A stretch of 64,000 nucleotides of DNA from Spartobacteria bacterium (GTDB lineage Bacteria > Verrucomicrobiota > Verrucomicrobiia > Chthoniobacterales > UBA10450). Both the position numbers and the translations under genes were made by a program. A model generated the notes under the pieces. It saw only the letters and a list, made by a program, of their open reading frames with translations. It made no database searches and was not told the origin of the DNA. The stretch lies in assembly GCA_003134785.1 (NCBI GenBank), contig PLCN01000017.1:186001-250000 (forward strand), written 5' to 3'. Below are positions 25,898 to 35,354 of this stretch, one piece after another (the stretch's first letter is position 1; the number at the start of each line of letters is the position of its first letter).

Positions 25898-27312
25898 AGG
25901 GAAGAATCGGAAGCAGCGCGCAATTTTTTCAATAACTTCTCGTGGATTCCTTCGAACCCGCCGTTGCTGAAAACAATCACGACGTCTTCGGTCTTCAGCA
26001 GCGGAACCAGGCGGTTGATAATATGCGCGGCATCCGGTTCGTAGAAGGCGGGGCGGCCGGAAGCGGCGATCGCGTCTACGACGGCTTCCGGATTGAGACG
26101 TTGTTCCGGCGGGATTTGGTCCAGGCGCGCGACCTGCGAAATGAAAACGCCGTCGGCCAGCTTCAGCGCATCGGGCAGCTCCTGCTGAAAGATCGCGCGC
26201 CGCGTCGTGTTCGAGCGTGGCTCGAAGATCGCCCATAAACGAGAGCCCGGATAACGATGCCGCAACGCGCGCAGCGTTTCCCGGATCGCGGTCGGATGAT
26301 GTCCGAAATCGTCGATCACTTTTATTCCGCGCGCTTCCCCGCGCACTTCCTGGCGGCGGGCGATCCCCTGAAATTTCGTGAGCGCTTTCTGAATCTTCGT
26401 GGCCGACACGCCGTAGAAACGCGAAGCGGAAATCGCCATGGCCGCATTGCGCACGTTGAATTCGCCAATGAGCGGCACCTCGAATTCATCTTCGCCCAGA
26501 GTGAAGCGCGAGCCTTCGGTGGAATAGGTGACCTCCTTGATTTGTTGCGCGCAATTCGGCGAGAACCCGATCTCGACCATCTGCGCCAGGAACGGCTGTA
26601 GTTGCTTCACCACCTCCAGGCAATTCGCATCGTCCCCATTCAAAAGCACCATCCCGTTTTGCGGCACGATATTGAGCAAGCGCCGGAAGCTAAGCTTGAT
26701 CTCGTCGAGGTTGTTGAAGATATCGGCGTGATCGAACTCGATGTTGTTTACGATCACGAGCTCCGGCAGGTAATGGACGAACTTCGAGCGCTTATCGAAG
26801 AAGGCGGAATCGTATTCGTCGCCTTCAATGACGAAATATTTTGAATCGTTCAGGCGCGCGCCCTGCCCGAGATTTTTCGGAATGCCGCCGATCATGTAAC
26901 CAGGATCGAGTTTCGCGGAGGTCATGATCCAGGTGAGCAGCGCGGTGGTGGTGGTCTTTCCGTGCGTGCCGGTGACGACGAGATTGTGCCGGCCGCGCAG
27001 GAAAAATTGCTTCAAGACTTCCGGCAGCGACATGTAGTAGAGCTTCCGGTTCAAGACGGCTTCCACTTCCGGGTTGCCGCGGACCATGGCGTTACCAACG
27101 ACGATGACTTCGGCGTCCGCCGGAATATTTTCGGGGCGATAACCCTGATGGAGCGCGATTCCCTTGCTTTCGAGGAACGTCGACATCGGCGGATAAACAT
27201 TTTCGTCCGAGCCGGTGACGGTGAACCCACGCTCGCGCAGCGCCGCCGCGACCGATCCCATGGCGGTGCCGCAGATGCCGAGGAAATGGAAATTACGCGG
27301 GGCGTCCGTCAC
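25894..27312 (-). CDS. mpl: UDP-N-acetylmuramate:L-alanyl-D-glutamyl-diaminopimelate ligase (Mpl)
   Basis: It rejoins recycled murein tripeptide to UDP-MurNAc, so it serves cell-wall recycling. The 472 residues form three Mur-ligase domains. The N-terminal motif HFLGICGTAMGSVAAALRER and the VYPPMSTFLE stretch are typical of Mpl rather than MurC. The ATP loop is VVTGTHGKTTTTALL, with the central domain FVIEGDEYDSAFFDKRSKF and the C-terminal DDFGHHPTAIRETLRAL. It is not next to other mur genes. The C-terminus ends where a REP begins, and that REP provides the stop codon. Confidence 0.9.
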   Translation of the reverse strand: MTDAPRNFHFLGICGTAMGSVAAALRERGFTVTGSDENVYPPMSTFLESKGIALHQGYRPENIPADAEVIVVGNAMVRGNPEVEAVLNRKLYYMSLPEVLKQFFLRGRHNLVVTGTHGKTTTTALLTWIMTSAKLDPGYMIGGIPKNLGQGARLNDSKYFVIEGDEYDSAFFDKRSKFVHYLPELVIVNNIEFDHADIFNNLDEIKLSFRRLLNIVPQNGMVLLNGDDANCLEVVKQLQPFLAQMVEIGFSPNCAQQIKEVTYSTEGSRFTLGEDEFEVPLIGEFNVRNAAMAISASRFYGVSATKIQKALTKFQGIARRQEVRGEARGIKVIDDFGHHPTAIRETLRALRHRYPGSRLWAIFEPRSNTTRRAIFQQELPDALKLADGVFISQVARLDQIPPEQRLNPEAVVDAIAASGRPAFYEPDAAHIINRLVPLLKTEDVVIVFSNGGFEGIHEKLLKKLRAASDSSL

Positions 27313-27344
27313 GCGGATTCCTTTACGATGCGAGTGAACGTTTG

Positions 27345-27441
27345 GCTACTGAAACGCAAATACTCCTGCTCCTGATCTTGATCTTGCTCCTGATCAAAAC
27401 GAAGTCAGTGCGAGCGCGATCGGGAGCAGGATCATGAGCAA
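27345..27441. repeat. CACGAG-type dispersed repeat, inverted-arm form
   Basis: The left arm has CTCCTGCTCCTGATCTTGAT and the right arm has GGGAGCAGGATCATGAGCAA, about 30 bases apart. The element is preceded by GTTTGGCTACTGAAA, which also precedes the copy at 28724. It fills the gap between mpl and the PIG-V-like gene. Confidence 0.72.
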
Positions 27442-27449
27442 GAGGAGAA

Positions 27450-28664
27450 CTAATGCGCCCACCAGCCGCGGACGAATTGCGTGGCGTTCAACGCGTAAAA
27501 CAGAAGGCAGAGAAACGCGATGCTGTAATGCGCGAACACTCGCCGCCGCCATTGCCCTAGGAGCATGAACAACGGAAAAAGCGTGAGCAAATACCGCGGG
27601 GAACAGAGCGTGAAGCTGTCGCAGAAGATCAACACCCAGCTGACCGCGAGATAAATCGTGTAACAAGGCCGAAGCCGAAACGCCGCCGCGACCAGGCCAA
27701 TCGTGCCGATGGCGAATGCGGCGAGCTGCGCGCCATGCTGCATGACGCGCTCGATCGGATCGTCGCGCATGAGATCCTTCCAGCCGGATTGCAAGGCGGG
27801 CCAGGGTGACGACAAAGAGCGATACCAATGTTCCCGCTGAAACTCCAAAAATTTCAGCGGGTCTCCGAAGTAGTGATAATTCAAATAGAGATAAGCGAGC
27901 AGACCGAGCGGGATCAGGCTGAGGAACGCGCCATCCCAGCGAATTTGACGCCAGCGAAAATTCTTCTGGTGGAGATATTCGAACGCCAGCGGCAGCATGA
28001 TGGCCAGACCGGAAATGCGACTGCCCGTTGCCAGCATTCCGAGCAGCGCGCACGGCAGCCAGCGTCCGAGCCTGGCGTAGTAAAAGGCGCCAATCGTCAA
28101 GACAAGGAAAAGACTTTCCGAATAACCGATGTGCAAAAAATACGCCGTCGGAAAGATGGAAAAATAGAAGACCGCAACTTTGGCTGCGCGCCGGCCGAAT
28201 TCCTTTTCGGTCAGCAGAAAGCAATAGCAAAACGCGCCGATGCAACAAACGTTCGAAAGGACGACCGCCGCGACATGCCAGTCGGGGATGAGAAAGTGAG
28301 CGAGATAAATGAGGTGGGGATAGAGCGGGAAGAAGACGATCATGAATCGCTGCTCATCGGAGGCATCGGCGGTGTAGCCGGATTGCGCCAGGTCCAGGTA
28401 ATGCGTCGCATCCCAACGATTCCAAATCCCGAGCCAGCCTTCCGGAGGCATCACGTTCTCAATCACGAGGTAGGCGCAGAAGCCGAAGGCAAACGTTACG
28501 ACCGTGGAGCAAAGCGCGATCGCGATCGGGAATCGAAGAACTCGGAGCCGGGGCCAACGCCGGGCGGGCGATAACTCACGGGTAGCTTGCGTCGCTGGAG
28601 CAACGTTTGCGTCGATGGCGGTGGAGACTTCAGCGTCAGGCAAATCTTCCCGCGCGCCAATCAT
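27450..28664 (-). CDS. PIG-V-like membrane mannosyl/glycosyltransferase
   Basis: A protein of 404 residues with about ten membrane spans. The motif WDATHYLDLAQSGY after the first span, MIVFFPLYPHLIYL, and FPTAYFLHIGYSESLFLVLT are the conserved features of PIG-V-related GT-C transferases that use lipid-linked mannose. A Trp-Asp pair in the first outer loop is the probable catalytic site. Bacterial members modify envelope glycans or lipids; the substrate is unknown. It diverges from the three-gene membrane-protein unit that starts at 28865, with a CACGAG repeat between them. Confidence 0.75.
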   Translation of the reverse strand: MIGAREDLPDAEVSTAIDANVAPATQATRELSPARRWPRLRVLRFPIAIALCSTVVTFAFGFCAYLVIENVMPPEGWLGIWNRWDATHYLDLAQSGYTADASDEQRFMIVFFPLYPHLIYLAHFLIPDWHVAAVVLSNVCCIGAFCYCFLLTEKEFGRRAAKVAVFYFSIFPTAYFLHIGYSESLFLVLTIGAFYYARLGRWLPCALLGMLATGSRISGLAIMLPLAFEYLHQKNFRWRQIRWDGAFLSLIPLGLLAYLYLNYHYFGDPLKFLEFQREHWYRSLSSPWPALQSGWKDLMRDDPIERVMQHGAQLAAFAIGTIGLVAAAFRLRPCYTIYLAVSWVLIFCDSFTLCSPRYLLTLFPLFMLLGQWRRRVFAHYSIAFLCLLFYALNATQFVRGWWAH

Positions 28665-28690
28665 TCGAATTCCTATACGCTCCCGCCAAG

Positions 28691-28768
28691 AGTTTGGCTA
28701 CTGAAAGGCATTCAACGATTTTTCGTTCTCGTGCTCCTGCTCGTGCTCGTGATCGTGATCGCTTCCCG
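28691..28768. repeat. CACGAG-type dispersed repeat, copy with GTTTGGCTACTGAAA flank
   Basis: The core is CTCGTGCTCCTGCTCGTGCT followed by CGTGATCGTGATCG, the reverse complement of the copies at 11542 and 46988. The flank GTTTGGCTACTGAAA at 28691 is shared with 27345. It lies in the divergent intergenic region. Confidence 0.78.
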
Positions 28769-28864
28769 GCGCATTCAAGTTACGGCTTGAGGAAAAAGAG
28801 AATCTGCTTTCCCTATTGGCCGCTCTCCTGTTCTGCTGGTGAGCGCGCTGAAACCGGAAAACGC

Positions 28865-30091
28865 ATGAATCTCAAACCCACGACTGACACACTCTGGGCC
28901 GTCGCCGCCGCCCTTTTTGCCGGGACCGTTTTCTATTTTTCAGCCAAGGCTCCCCACATGAATTTCGATTACACCTATCGGATCGCGCTGGCCCTTTTGA
29001 GCGGCCATGCGGGTTTGAAAGACCATCCGGGTTCCTGGTTAAATGAGTTAGTCCCGTTTGGACGAAAATTTTATTCGGTTTTCCCACTCGGAGCAGTCCT
29101 CGCCAATATTCCGCCGGCGCTCTTGCGAAAAATGGGCCTGATCCAACAGTGGCCGGCGCGCGGTATGGCCGCACTGGTCGCGGGGTTGTGCGTTTATTTC
29201 TTTCACCGCCTTTCCTATGTCGCGCCCATGTCTCAGCCGCGCCGCATCCTGATGGCGTTGTTTCCAATCTTCGCGACGTGGACGTGGTGCAATCTGGGAT
29301 TTGCCGGCGCCTGGCAAGTCGCGCTCGGTTTCGCAGTCCTGGGCCAGGCGGCCAGTCTTTACTACACCTTTGTGCGCCGGAATCCGCTCCTGGCAGGCAT
29401 CTGGTTCGCCCTGGCTTTTGGCAATCGGACGGAGCTGTTCCTAACGACGCCCATCTATGTTTATTATCTCTGGCGAACCCAGCCGTCGGAAGGAGTCACC
29501 GGCGACCGGCTCACGACCGAGAGGAAATGGCGCCGAACCTGGATGGATCAGGCGCGCTTCCTCGCCGTGCCGGCTCTGCTACTGCTTTGCACCGCGGCTT
29601 ATAATTACGCGCGCTTTCATTCGCTAACAGACTTTGGCTACGCGCGGATCCCCGGAGTGTTGAAAGAACCGTGGTACCAACATGGGTTGTTTTCGTGGCA
29701 CGCGATCCCGTGGAACGTGCACAAAATGTTGTTCGAAGGCCTCGCGGATATGCCGCAGTTTCCCTACATTAGATTTTATCCGTTCGGGTGCTCGATTTTT
29801 ATGGCCAGTCCGTTCCTGGTCTTGCTCTTTCGGGAAGGGGGTAAACACAGAGCCGCTTCCTGGCTGGCCATCGGCGGGTTGACCCTCATCCTCTGGTTCC
29901 ACGGCAATCCAGGCGGCTGGCAGTTCTCTTATCGCTACGCCATGATCTTATTGCCGTGGATGTTCTTGTTAATCGTCGAGAACGGCCCGCGCCGATTGAC
30001 GGCGACAGAGACCACGCTCTTCCTCTTCTCTACTCTTATTAATGGCATCGCCGTTTATGAATTCCTTTGGACAACTATGATCCACCCGTGA
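28865..30091 (+). CDS. Polytopic membrane protein, possible GT-C glycosyltransferase (1)
   Basis: A protein of 408 residues from the ATG at 28865, with about ten hydrophobic spans. Early features are FYFSAKAPHMNFDYTYRIAL and an outer-loop stretch NELVPFGRKFYSVFPLGAVL. Later SYRYAMILLPWMFLLIVENG precedes the last span. The layout resembles uncharacterised ArnT-like or PMT-like GT-C proteins, but the expected acidic pair in the first loop is not clear. It opens a run of three overlapping genes, its TGA overlapping the GTG of the next. A frame reaching back to 28607 is rejected because it translates repeat DNA. Confidence 0.65.
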   Translation: MNLKPTTDTLWAVAAALFAGTVFYFSAKAPHMNFDYTYRIALALLSGHAGLKDHPGSWLNELVPFGRKFYSVFPLGAVLANIPPALLRKMGLIQQWPARGMAALVAGLCVYFFHRLSYVAPMSQPRRILMALFPIFATWTWCNLGFAGAWQVALGFAVLGQAASLYYTFVRRNPLLAGIWFALAFGNRTELFLTTPIYVYYLWRTQPSEGVTGDRLTTERKWRRTWMDQARFLAVPALLLLCTAAYNYARFHSLTDFGYARIPGVLKEPWYQHGLFSWHAIPWNVHKMLFEGLADMPQFPYIRFYPFGCSIFMASPFLVLLFREGGKHRAASWLAIGGLTLILWFHGNPGGWQFSYRYAMILLPWMFLLIVENGPRRLTATETTLFLFSTLINGIAVYEFLWTTMIHP

Positions 30092-31476
30092 CTTCCGGCG
30101 CCGAACTCAAGGACGGAAGTAGTCGCTCGCCCCGCCTTCTGCCGCTCACCATCGCGCTAAGCCTGCTCCTTTGGATTATCGCCACTACGGGCGGTCGCCA
30201 GATTTTCGTCAAAGAGGTCCTGGGAGAGGCTTACGATTCCCAAGCGGAGCATTTTCTTCGCGGCGACCCGGGAGTAGACCTCGGGGCGATACGTCACGAG
30301 GCGATGATTGTAAACGGCCAGACTCGGATGTACTTCGGACCCTTCCCCGCTTTTCTGCGCATGCCGCTAAATTTTATTTATCCCGGCGGGCGGGGTTACT
30401 GGTCGCGCATCTCAGGATTCTGCGCAGGAGTTATCGCGCTGGCCGCTTTCGCGGGACTCGTTAGTATGGCCTTGCGCTCGTCCCCACTCTCACCTCGCTG
30501 GCGAAATTGGGTGGGAAATGCCTCTCTCATAGGATTCGTCTTCGGCTCGCCGCTCTTACTCCTTCTCGGAAGCCTTGCCATCTACCATGAAGCGATCGTA
30601 TGGGGTCTAGCTTGGTCGCTGGCCGCTCTTTATTTCGCCTGCCGATCCCGAAAGGCCGAGGGCACGGCGTTGACTCGCTCCTTGCTCGGCTTCTCTTTTT
30701 GCGCTGCCGGAGCCTTGCTTTCCCGGGTGACTTTCGGTGCGCCCCTCCTTCTGATTGCGCCTCTTCTCTCGCTTCGTTTCCTCCGCCGGGACCAGATACG
30801 TAACCTGGCCGCGCTTCTTCTGCCGCTCGGGACAGCGCTGATTTTCCATTTGTTTCTGAGTTACGCGAAATTCGGCAGTTTTCTCGGGACCAGCTACGAG
30901 CACTACATCAATCCGACCCACCGGGAGTTCGTGCTCAAACACGGGATTTTTGGTCTCGAACGCGTCCCCTACAGTTTCGCGGACTATTTTTTCTTGCGCC
31001 GTCCTGAATTCCAGCATGGCCCTCCGTTTCTGAAAGCGCAGCATTTTCGATCCTATAATCACCCCTCGTTCTTTTCTAACCCTTTCACCGAAACTTATTC
31101 GTCCCTGCTCTGGTCCTCATCCTGGATAACGCTTGGCGCCATGGTGGGAGTGGTCTTGCTCCTTCGACCCAAAACCTCCGATGGATTGGACCGCGCGATC
31201 GCCGCCATCCTCTTCACTCAAGCTATCGGCATCATGTCCTTCCATGCCCTGGCCCAGCGTTACCTGGCCGAGTTTTATCCCTTTCTTGTTTTCTGCTTTG
31301 TTATCTTACTGCGAAGTGGCGGAACGACTTTGTTCCGGATGCGATACGCCTTTATCGGCTTAGTGGCCCTTTCGGTCGTGATTAACTCGCTCGCAACCGC
31401 CTCCTGGCTGGAAGAAGACCGCAACCTGCCGATCGAAACCCACAATTTTTGGACACTGGGACAGAAGAAAAAATGA
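30088..31476 (+). CDS. Polytopic membrane protein, possible GT-C glycosyltransferase (2)
   Basis: A protein of 462 residues from a GTG that overlaps the previous stop (GTGA). A TTG at 30067 is an alternative. About nine to ten membrane spans are present. FGPFPAFLRMPLNFIYPGGR lies in the first large loop, and FLSYAKFGSFLGTSYEHYIN in the middle resembles the paralogous position in the first gene (YNYARFHSLTDFGYARIPG). That similarity suggests the two are distant paralogues. The C-terminal part has QRYLAEFYPFLVFCF. No precise function can be given. Confidence 0.63.
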   Translation: MTSGAELKDGSSRSPRLLPLTIALSLLLWIIATTGGRQIFVKEVLGEAYDSQAEHFLRGDPGVDLGAIRHEAMIVNGQTRMYFGPFPAFLRMPLNFIYPGGRGYWSRISGFCAGVIALAAFAGLVSMALRSSPLSPRWRNWVGNASLIGFVFGSPLLLLLGSLAIYHEAIVWGLAWSLAALYFACRSRKAEGTALTRSLLGFSFCAAGALLSRVTFGAPLLLIAPLLSLRFLRRDQIRNLAALLLPLGTALIFHLFLSYAKFGSFLGTSYEHYINPTHREFVLKHGIFGLERVPYSFADYFFLRRPEFQHGPPFLKAQHFRSYNHPSFFSNPFTETYSSLLWSSSWITLGAMVGVVLLLRPKTSDGLDRAIAAILFTQAIGIMSFHALAQRYLAEFYPFLVFCFVILLRSGGTTLFRMRYAFIGLVALSVVINSLATASWLEEDRNLPIETHNFWTLGQKKK

Positions 31477-32834
31477 TGTCCGCGGATCAACCAAGTCCAC
31501 CTTTAAACAGATCTAATCTGTGGCGAACCCGCCTTCTTTGGCTTGCCCTTGCTATCTCGTTTCTTCTCTCAGTCTTCGCCGCCTTCCGGGCGGGTTATGT
31601 AGGTCCCGACTACGACGTTCATATCGCGCGTCTAACCAACTGGCCGAAAATTTTCGACTTCTCCACTACAAGTCCGCCCACCTACTTCCTTCTAGGTCAC
31701 GGGCTTTTTACTTTGATCGGACGTCACAACGGTTTTCCCATCGCCCTTTCGATCATGCAGGCTGCCATCAATACCCTCGCCCTTTGGTGGTTTTTTCTTT
31801 ACGCGGAGCGCCGGTTTGAATCGCCCGCCATTTACCTCGCGATGGTTCTTTTTCTCGCTTTCCTGCCGGTGCGAATTATCCACGCCACCACTCTTGGGAC
31901 GGATTGCACAACAATTCCCCTCTTTGTGCTTCTTCTTTTTTCTCTGGACAAATTTTTGTCTGAGAAAGGTTCGACCCTGAAAAACGCCGCCTATCTTGGT
32001 TTGGCCTTAACCGCGGCCATAGGGTCGAAATACAGTTTCATGGCGCTACTTCCCGCCATATTCCTCATTCTTATCGCGCTGTGGAGAAAGCGGGCCTGGG
32101 GTTTCAAACGCTTCGTCATGATTTGCGCCATCGTTTTGGTTGTCCCTTCGGCTTTCTCGCTCAGCACCTTTTGGTTGAGCAGCCGCGTGCACGGCTATAA
32201 CACGGAGAAGCATTGGCTCCCGCGCGGCATGTCGCCTGACATGAATTACAAAGACCTCTTTCTGGTGAAAACTAACGACGCCCAATTATTCAAGGCTCCC
32301 GAGTACTTCAAGAAGACGATCCTCGCCGCGCACCGGCACAGCTATCTGGGTTTGGTCCATCTGGGAATTTTCACCGACACGATGAATCTCTTCCAGGATC
32401 TGACTGTCCCTCAGCGGATCAACAGCATTCTGATTCCCGATCAGAAAGCACGGCGCGGCTGGAAAACTCCCGTGATGGTGGCGTCCATGTCGCTGGGAAT
32501 TCTCTGGACGCTCTGCGCATTGATCGGCACGCCCTGGGCTTTGTTTCGGGCGACGCGAAACCTCTGGAACGCAAGCTTGCAGCGGGAAGACATCGCGATC
32601 CTCTTGGGAACCGCTTTTTTTCTGCTCATGTTTCTCACCATCCCTTTCGTGCATGGCGGCGCAATCTTCGGATATTGGACGCCACGTCTTATTCTGCCGT
32701 CATTGCTTTGCTTTTCGTTGGCCGCATTTCTTTTCCTCGACCGGAAGGTCGCCAGAGGATCTCGAGGAGTCGCCCTCGTAGTCCTTGTTCTGGTGGCGGC
32801 ACAATGCGCGATCGAAACTATCATGCTGGCCTGA
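31473..32834 (+). CDS. Polytopic membrane protein, possible GT-C glycosyltransferase (3)
   Basis: A protein of 453 residues from an ATG that overlaps the previous stop (ATGA). About ten spans are present. A loop motif GYVGPDYDVHIARLTNWPKI carries acidic and His residues after the first span, as in GT-C and PMT-like proteins. Further on are FLPVRIIHATTLGTDCTTIP and GSKYSFMALLPAIFLILIAL. It ends the three-gene overlapping unit, which probably works on one envelope glycan or lipid. It converges on the CHASE2 cyclase gene with 29 bases between. Confidence 0.65.
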   Translation: MMSADQPSPPLNRSNLWRTRLLWLALAISFLLSVFAAFRAGYVGPDYDVHIARLTNWPKIFDFSTTSPPTYFLLGHGLFTLIGRHNGFPIALSIMQAAINTLALWWFFLYAERRFESPAIYLAMVLFLAFLPVRIIHATTLGTDCTTIPLFVLLLFSLDKFLSEKGSTLKNAAYLGLALTAAIGSKYSFMALLPAIFLILIALWRKRAWGFKRFVMICAIVLVVPSAFSLSTFWLSSRVHGYNTEKHWLPRGMSPDMNYKDLFLVKTNDAQLFKAPEYFKKTILAAHRHSYLGLVHLGIFTDTMNLFQDLTVPQRINSILIPDQKARRGWKTPVMVASMSLGILWTLCALIGTPWALFRATRNLWNASLQREDIAILLGTAFFLLMFLTIPFVHGGAIFGYWTPRLILPSLLCFSLAAFLFLDRKVARGSRGVALVVLVLVAAQCAIETIMLA

Positions 32835-32863
32835 CACGAGCCGGGCAAAAATTGCCGACAACC

Positions 32864-34969
32864 TCACTTCTTCTTAAAGACTTCCACGGCATTCCACGCT
32901 TGATCCGGCGGCCGTTCTTCATATTCCAGCGCGCGCTCCAGATACATTTTGGCCAGCGCATCGTCCGGATAAAATTCGAGGAACTGCGAGAACAGAATCT
33001 TCGCCTGGGTGAAGTCGCGCTCGCGAAATTTTCGGAACCCGGCTTCGTAGGCCTCGAGGCGCTGGAGAAATTCCTGGTCGCCGGCGTCGTTCTTCGCGCC
33101 GATCAAAGTGAAGATCTCGACCGGCTTTGTTTTTCCTTTTACTTGCACGAGCGCAACGCTCCGGAGATGAAATTCATCGAGGATCAGTTCGCTGGCGCGC
33201 GCGCCGACTAAAATATCGACGGCATAGGTCCGCGTGAGCGCTTCGAGGCGCGAGGCCAGATTGACCGCATCGCCGATCACGGTCGGATCGGCTTTTTCCT
33301 GCGAACCAATGTTCCCGCCGAGAACGTCGCCGTGATTGATGCCCATGCCGATCGCGAACGGCGCGGTCCCCTCTGCTTTCCATTTTTCGTTGAGCGCGCG
33401 CAACTCGCGGCGCATGGCCAGAGCAGCCCGCGCGCACGATTTCGCATCTTCCACCGTGCCACGGCTGCTAACATTTCCCCAAACGGCCATGACGGCATCC
33501 CCGATGAATTTGTCGAGCGTGCCGTCATGCTGGAAGACCGCCGCGGTCATGCGGCTCAGGTATTCGTTGAGTTTTTTCACCAGCGCCTCCGGATCGGCGT
33601 CTTCGGTCATCGCGGTGAAACCGACGATATCGGAAAACAGAATCGTGGCCGGGATGCGCACCCCGCGCAGGCTGCTGTAAAAGCTGTCGGGATTATCGAG
33701 GATCTCTTTCACGAGATTTTTCGAAACGTAACGTTCGAGCGTCCGTCGGGTACGCATCTTCTCGATGCGTTCCAGCACGTATTCGAAACCTAACGAGAGA
33801 AAACCGCCGCCCAAAAATGCGATCAGCACCGGGACAACCACGACGAGCAAACCGGCGCGATCGTAGGCGATGCGCGCGAACGCCAGATAACCCGCAACGG
33901 TCGCGAGCAGCGTCAGAAATGAGACGAGCGGCCGCCTAACGAGTGCAATCAGGACCCAGGCGAGGATGCCCGCCGCGCCGACCAGAAAGAGATCGACAAC
34001 CTCCGAAGTGTTATGGAGGAATTCATGGTCGAGCGCCGCCGCGATCGCTTGCAAATGCAAGACCGGACCCGGTGTGTCCAGCTCCATCGGGGTGGCGACA
34101 ACGTCAGGTTGGATCTGGGCGGACCACCCAACGATCACGATCTTGTCTTTGAAGAAAACCCCGTCCGCATAATTTGCGTGCCACAACTTCGAGTCGAAAA
34201 CTTCGTAGAGCGGACGCGGAGGATAGGCGTCACTTCCGCTGAAACGGATTGGATGCTGTTGCCGGTCGCGGATTACGTCAGTTACACGCCCCAGTTTCTC
34301 GAGGACGCGCGCGGAAAAGGATTCGAAAATTTCCTCGCCGGGAAAGGGTTTGAGACGGCCCACATCGCGCTCGGATCGGGTGAAGTAAATCCCGCGGACT
34401 ATCCCATCCACCGAGTCCGACCAAAAATTTACAAAGCCCACGCGATCGTCCTGGAGGGGGGGCGGTGGAATGATCGAGGCATTTGGGACGACGATTTGGT
34501 GCGTCCCGCTCTCATCGATATTCGCGCCGACGACCACGCGATCACGATACCGGTTGAGCGCTTCGCGAAATGCGGGGTCGCCATCATTCGGCGGGTTGCA
34601 GACAAAATCGAACATGACCAACCGCGCGCCAGCACCGAAAAGCCGGTCGAGCAACAGAGACCAGACTTCACGCGACCAAGGAAATGGCCGCTCCGTCATT
34701 AACTGCAGCGCGCGATTATTCGCGAGTTCTTCCGGCAACAATGGCGGCAGCTCCAGCGTGCTCTGGTCGATCCCGAGGAAAACGAAATCGGGACGCGTCG
34801 CGGTCTTGCGGCCTTCGCGCTGGAGAAAATTCTCGTAGTTTTGTTCCTGCCGCCAAATGGCCGAAACGAAAGGGAAACTCGGGAAAAAATGGATCGCGAT
34901 GATAGTCCCGGCGCAGAGCGCGCAAATCGCCGCCACCACCAAACGTCGATGACGACTGAGCCAATCCAT
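32864..34969 (-). CDS. CHASE2-domain adenylate/guanylate cyclase
   Basis: A membrane signalling enzyme of 701 residues from the ATG at 34969. An N-terminal span (LVVAAICALCAGTIIAIHFF) leads into an extracytoplasmic CHASE2 sensor (DFVFLGIDQSTLELP; RLVMFDFVCNPPNDGDPAFR; DKIVIVGWSAQIQPDVVATP). Three closely spaced spans follow, then a class III cyclase domain with TILFSDIVGFTAMTEDADPE and DKFIGDAVMAVWGN, both metal-binding Asp residues being present, plus INHGDVLGGNIGS. The C-terminus has a TPR-like stretch. It probably makes cAMP in response to an envelope signal. The signal and the cyclic nucleotide are not shown by sequence alone. Confidence 0.93.
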   Translation of the reverse strand: MDWLSRHRRLVVAAICALCAGTIIAIHFFPSFPFVSAIWRQEQNYENFLQREGRKTATRPDFVFLGIDQSTLELPPLLPEELANNRALQLMTERPFPWSREVWSLLLDRLFGAGARLVMFDFVCNPPNDGDPAFREALNRYRDRVVVGANIDESGTHQIVVPNASIIPPPPLQDDRVGFVNFWSDSVDGIVRGIYFTRSERDVGRLKPFPGEEIFESFSARVLEKLGRVTDVIRDRQQHPIRFSGSDAYPPRPLYEVFDSKLWHANYADGVFFKDKIVIVGWSAQIQPDVVATPMELDTPGPVLHLQAIAAALDHEFLHNTSEVVDLFLVGAAGILAWVLIALVRRPLVSFLTLLATVAGYLAFARIAYDRAGLLVVVVPVLIAFLGGGFLSLGFEYVLERIEKMRTRRTLERYVSKNLVKEILDNPDSFYSSLRGVRIPATILFSDIVGFTAMTEDADPEALVKKLNEYLSRMTAAVFQHDGTLDKFIGDAVMAVWGNVSSRGTVEDAKSCARAALAMRRELRALNEKWKAEGTAPFAIGMGINHGDVLGGNIGSQEKADPTVIGDAVNLASRLEALTRTYAVDILVGARASELILDEFHLRSVALVQVKGKTKPVEIFTLIGAKNDAGDQEFLQRLEAYEAGFRKFRERDFTQAKILFSQFLEFYPDDALAKMYLERALEYEERPPDQAWNAVEVFKKK

Positions 34970-35017
34970 TAACGCGATTTTAGGAGTCAGCCGCCTGGCG
35001 GCCAATGCAATTCTGTT

Positions 35018-35076
35018 GTAGCGGACCGCCGAACGATTTCACACCGCGCGTTCGGCGGTCATAGACCGCCGCTACA
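35018..35076. repeat. GTAG-REP pair, left unit truncated
   Basis: A full unit (CGGCGGTCATAGACCGCCG then CTAC) at 35054-35076 faces a shortened one at 35018-35032 where GTAGCGG runs directly into ACCGCCGAA. An internal deletion of one stem arm explains it. The 385 bases between the cyclase gene and rplT hold only this and the CACGAG repeat. Confidence 0.85.
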
Positions 35077-35120
35077 GGAATTCCGCTCGCGACCGTGATC
35101 GAAATTCAACCTCCGTAGGA

Positions 35121-35156
35121 TCGATCACGAGCAGGAGCACGAGTACGATTACGAAG
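35121..35156. repeat. CACGAG-rich dispersed repeat
   Basis: It contains ATCACGAGCAGGAGCACGAG then TACGATTACGA, differing from the copy at 46988 by very few bases. It lies upstream of rplT. Confidence 0.8.
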
Positions 35157-35354
35157 GATCAGCGAACAGAAACCATTTGTGATTTAGAGTGAGCCAGCTA
35201 CTTTTCCGGCCCGCGACGCCCGATGGCGCCGCGACGATCTGCCCACCTGGTCCCGTAAGGCCGGACCGAATCAGCGAATGAGGTCGCGCAGATCATAATA
35301 ATAAAAAAACAATCCGCTGAAAGAAGGAGTCCGGCAGCCGCCGGATAAAACAAA

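Noticed and set aside
27394-28248. 284-codon minus-strand frame inside the PIG-V-like gene
   Set aside because: The other frame has the membrane spans and family motifs. This one is Arg/Ser-rich with no domain character.
34970-35354. rpmI (L35) or infC expected before rplT
   Set aside because: No basic frame of about 65 codons with an MPKMKTN-like start is present. The stretch is repeat DNA and non-coding sequence.
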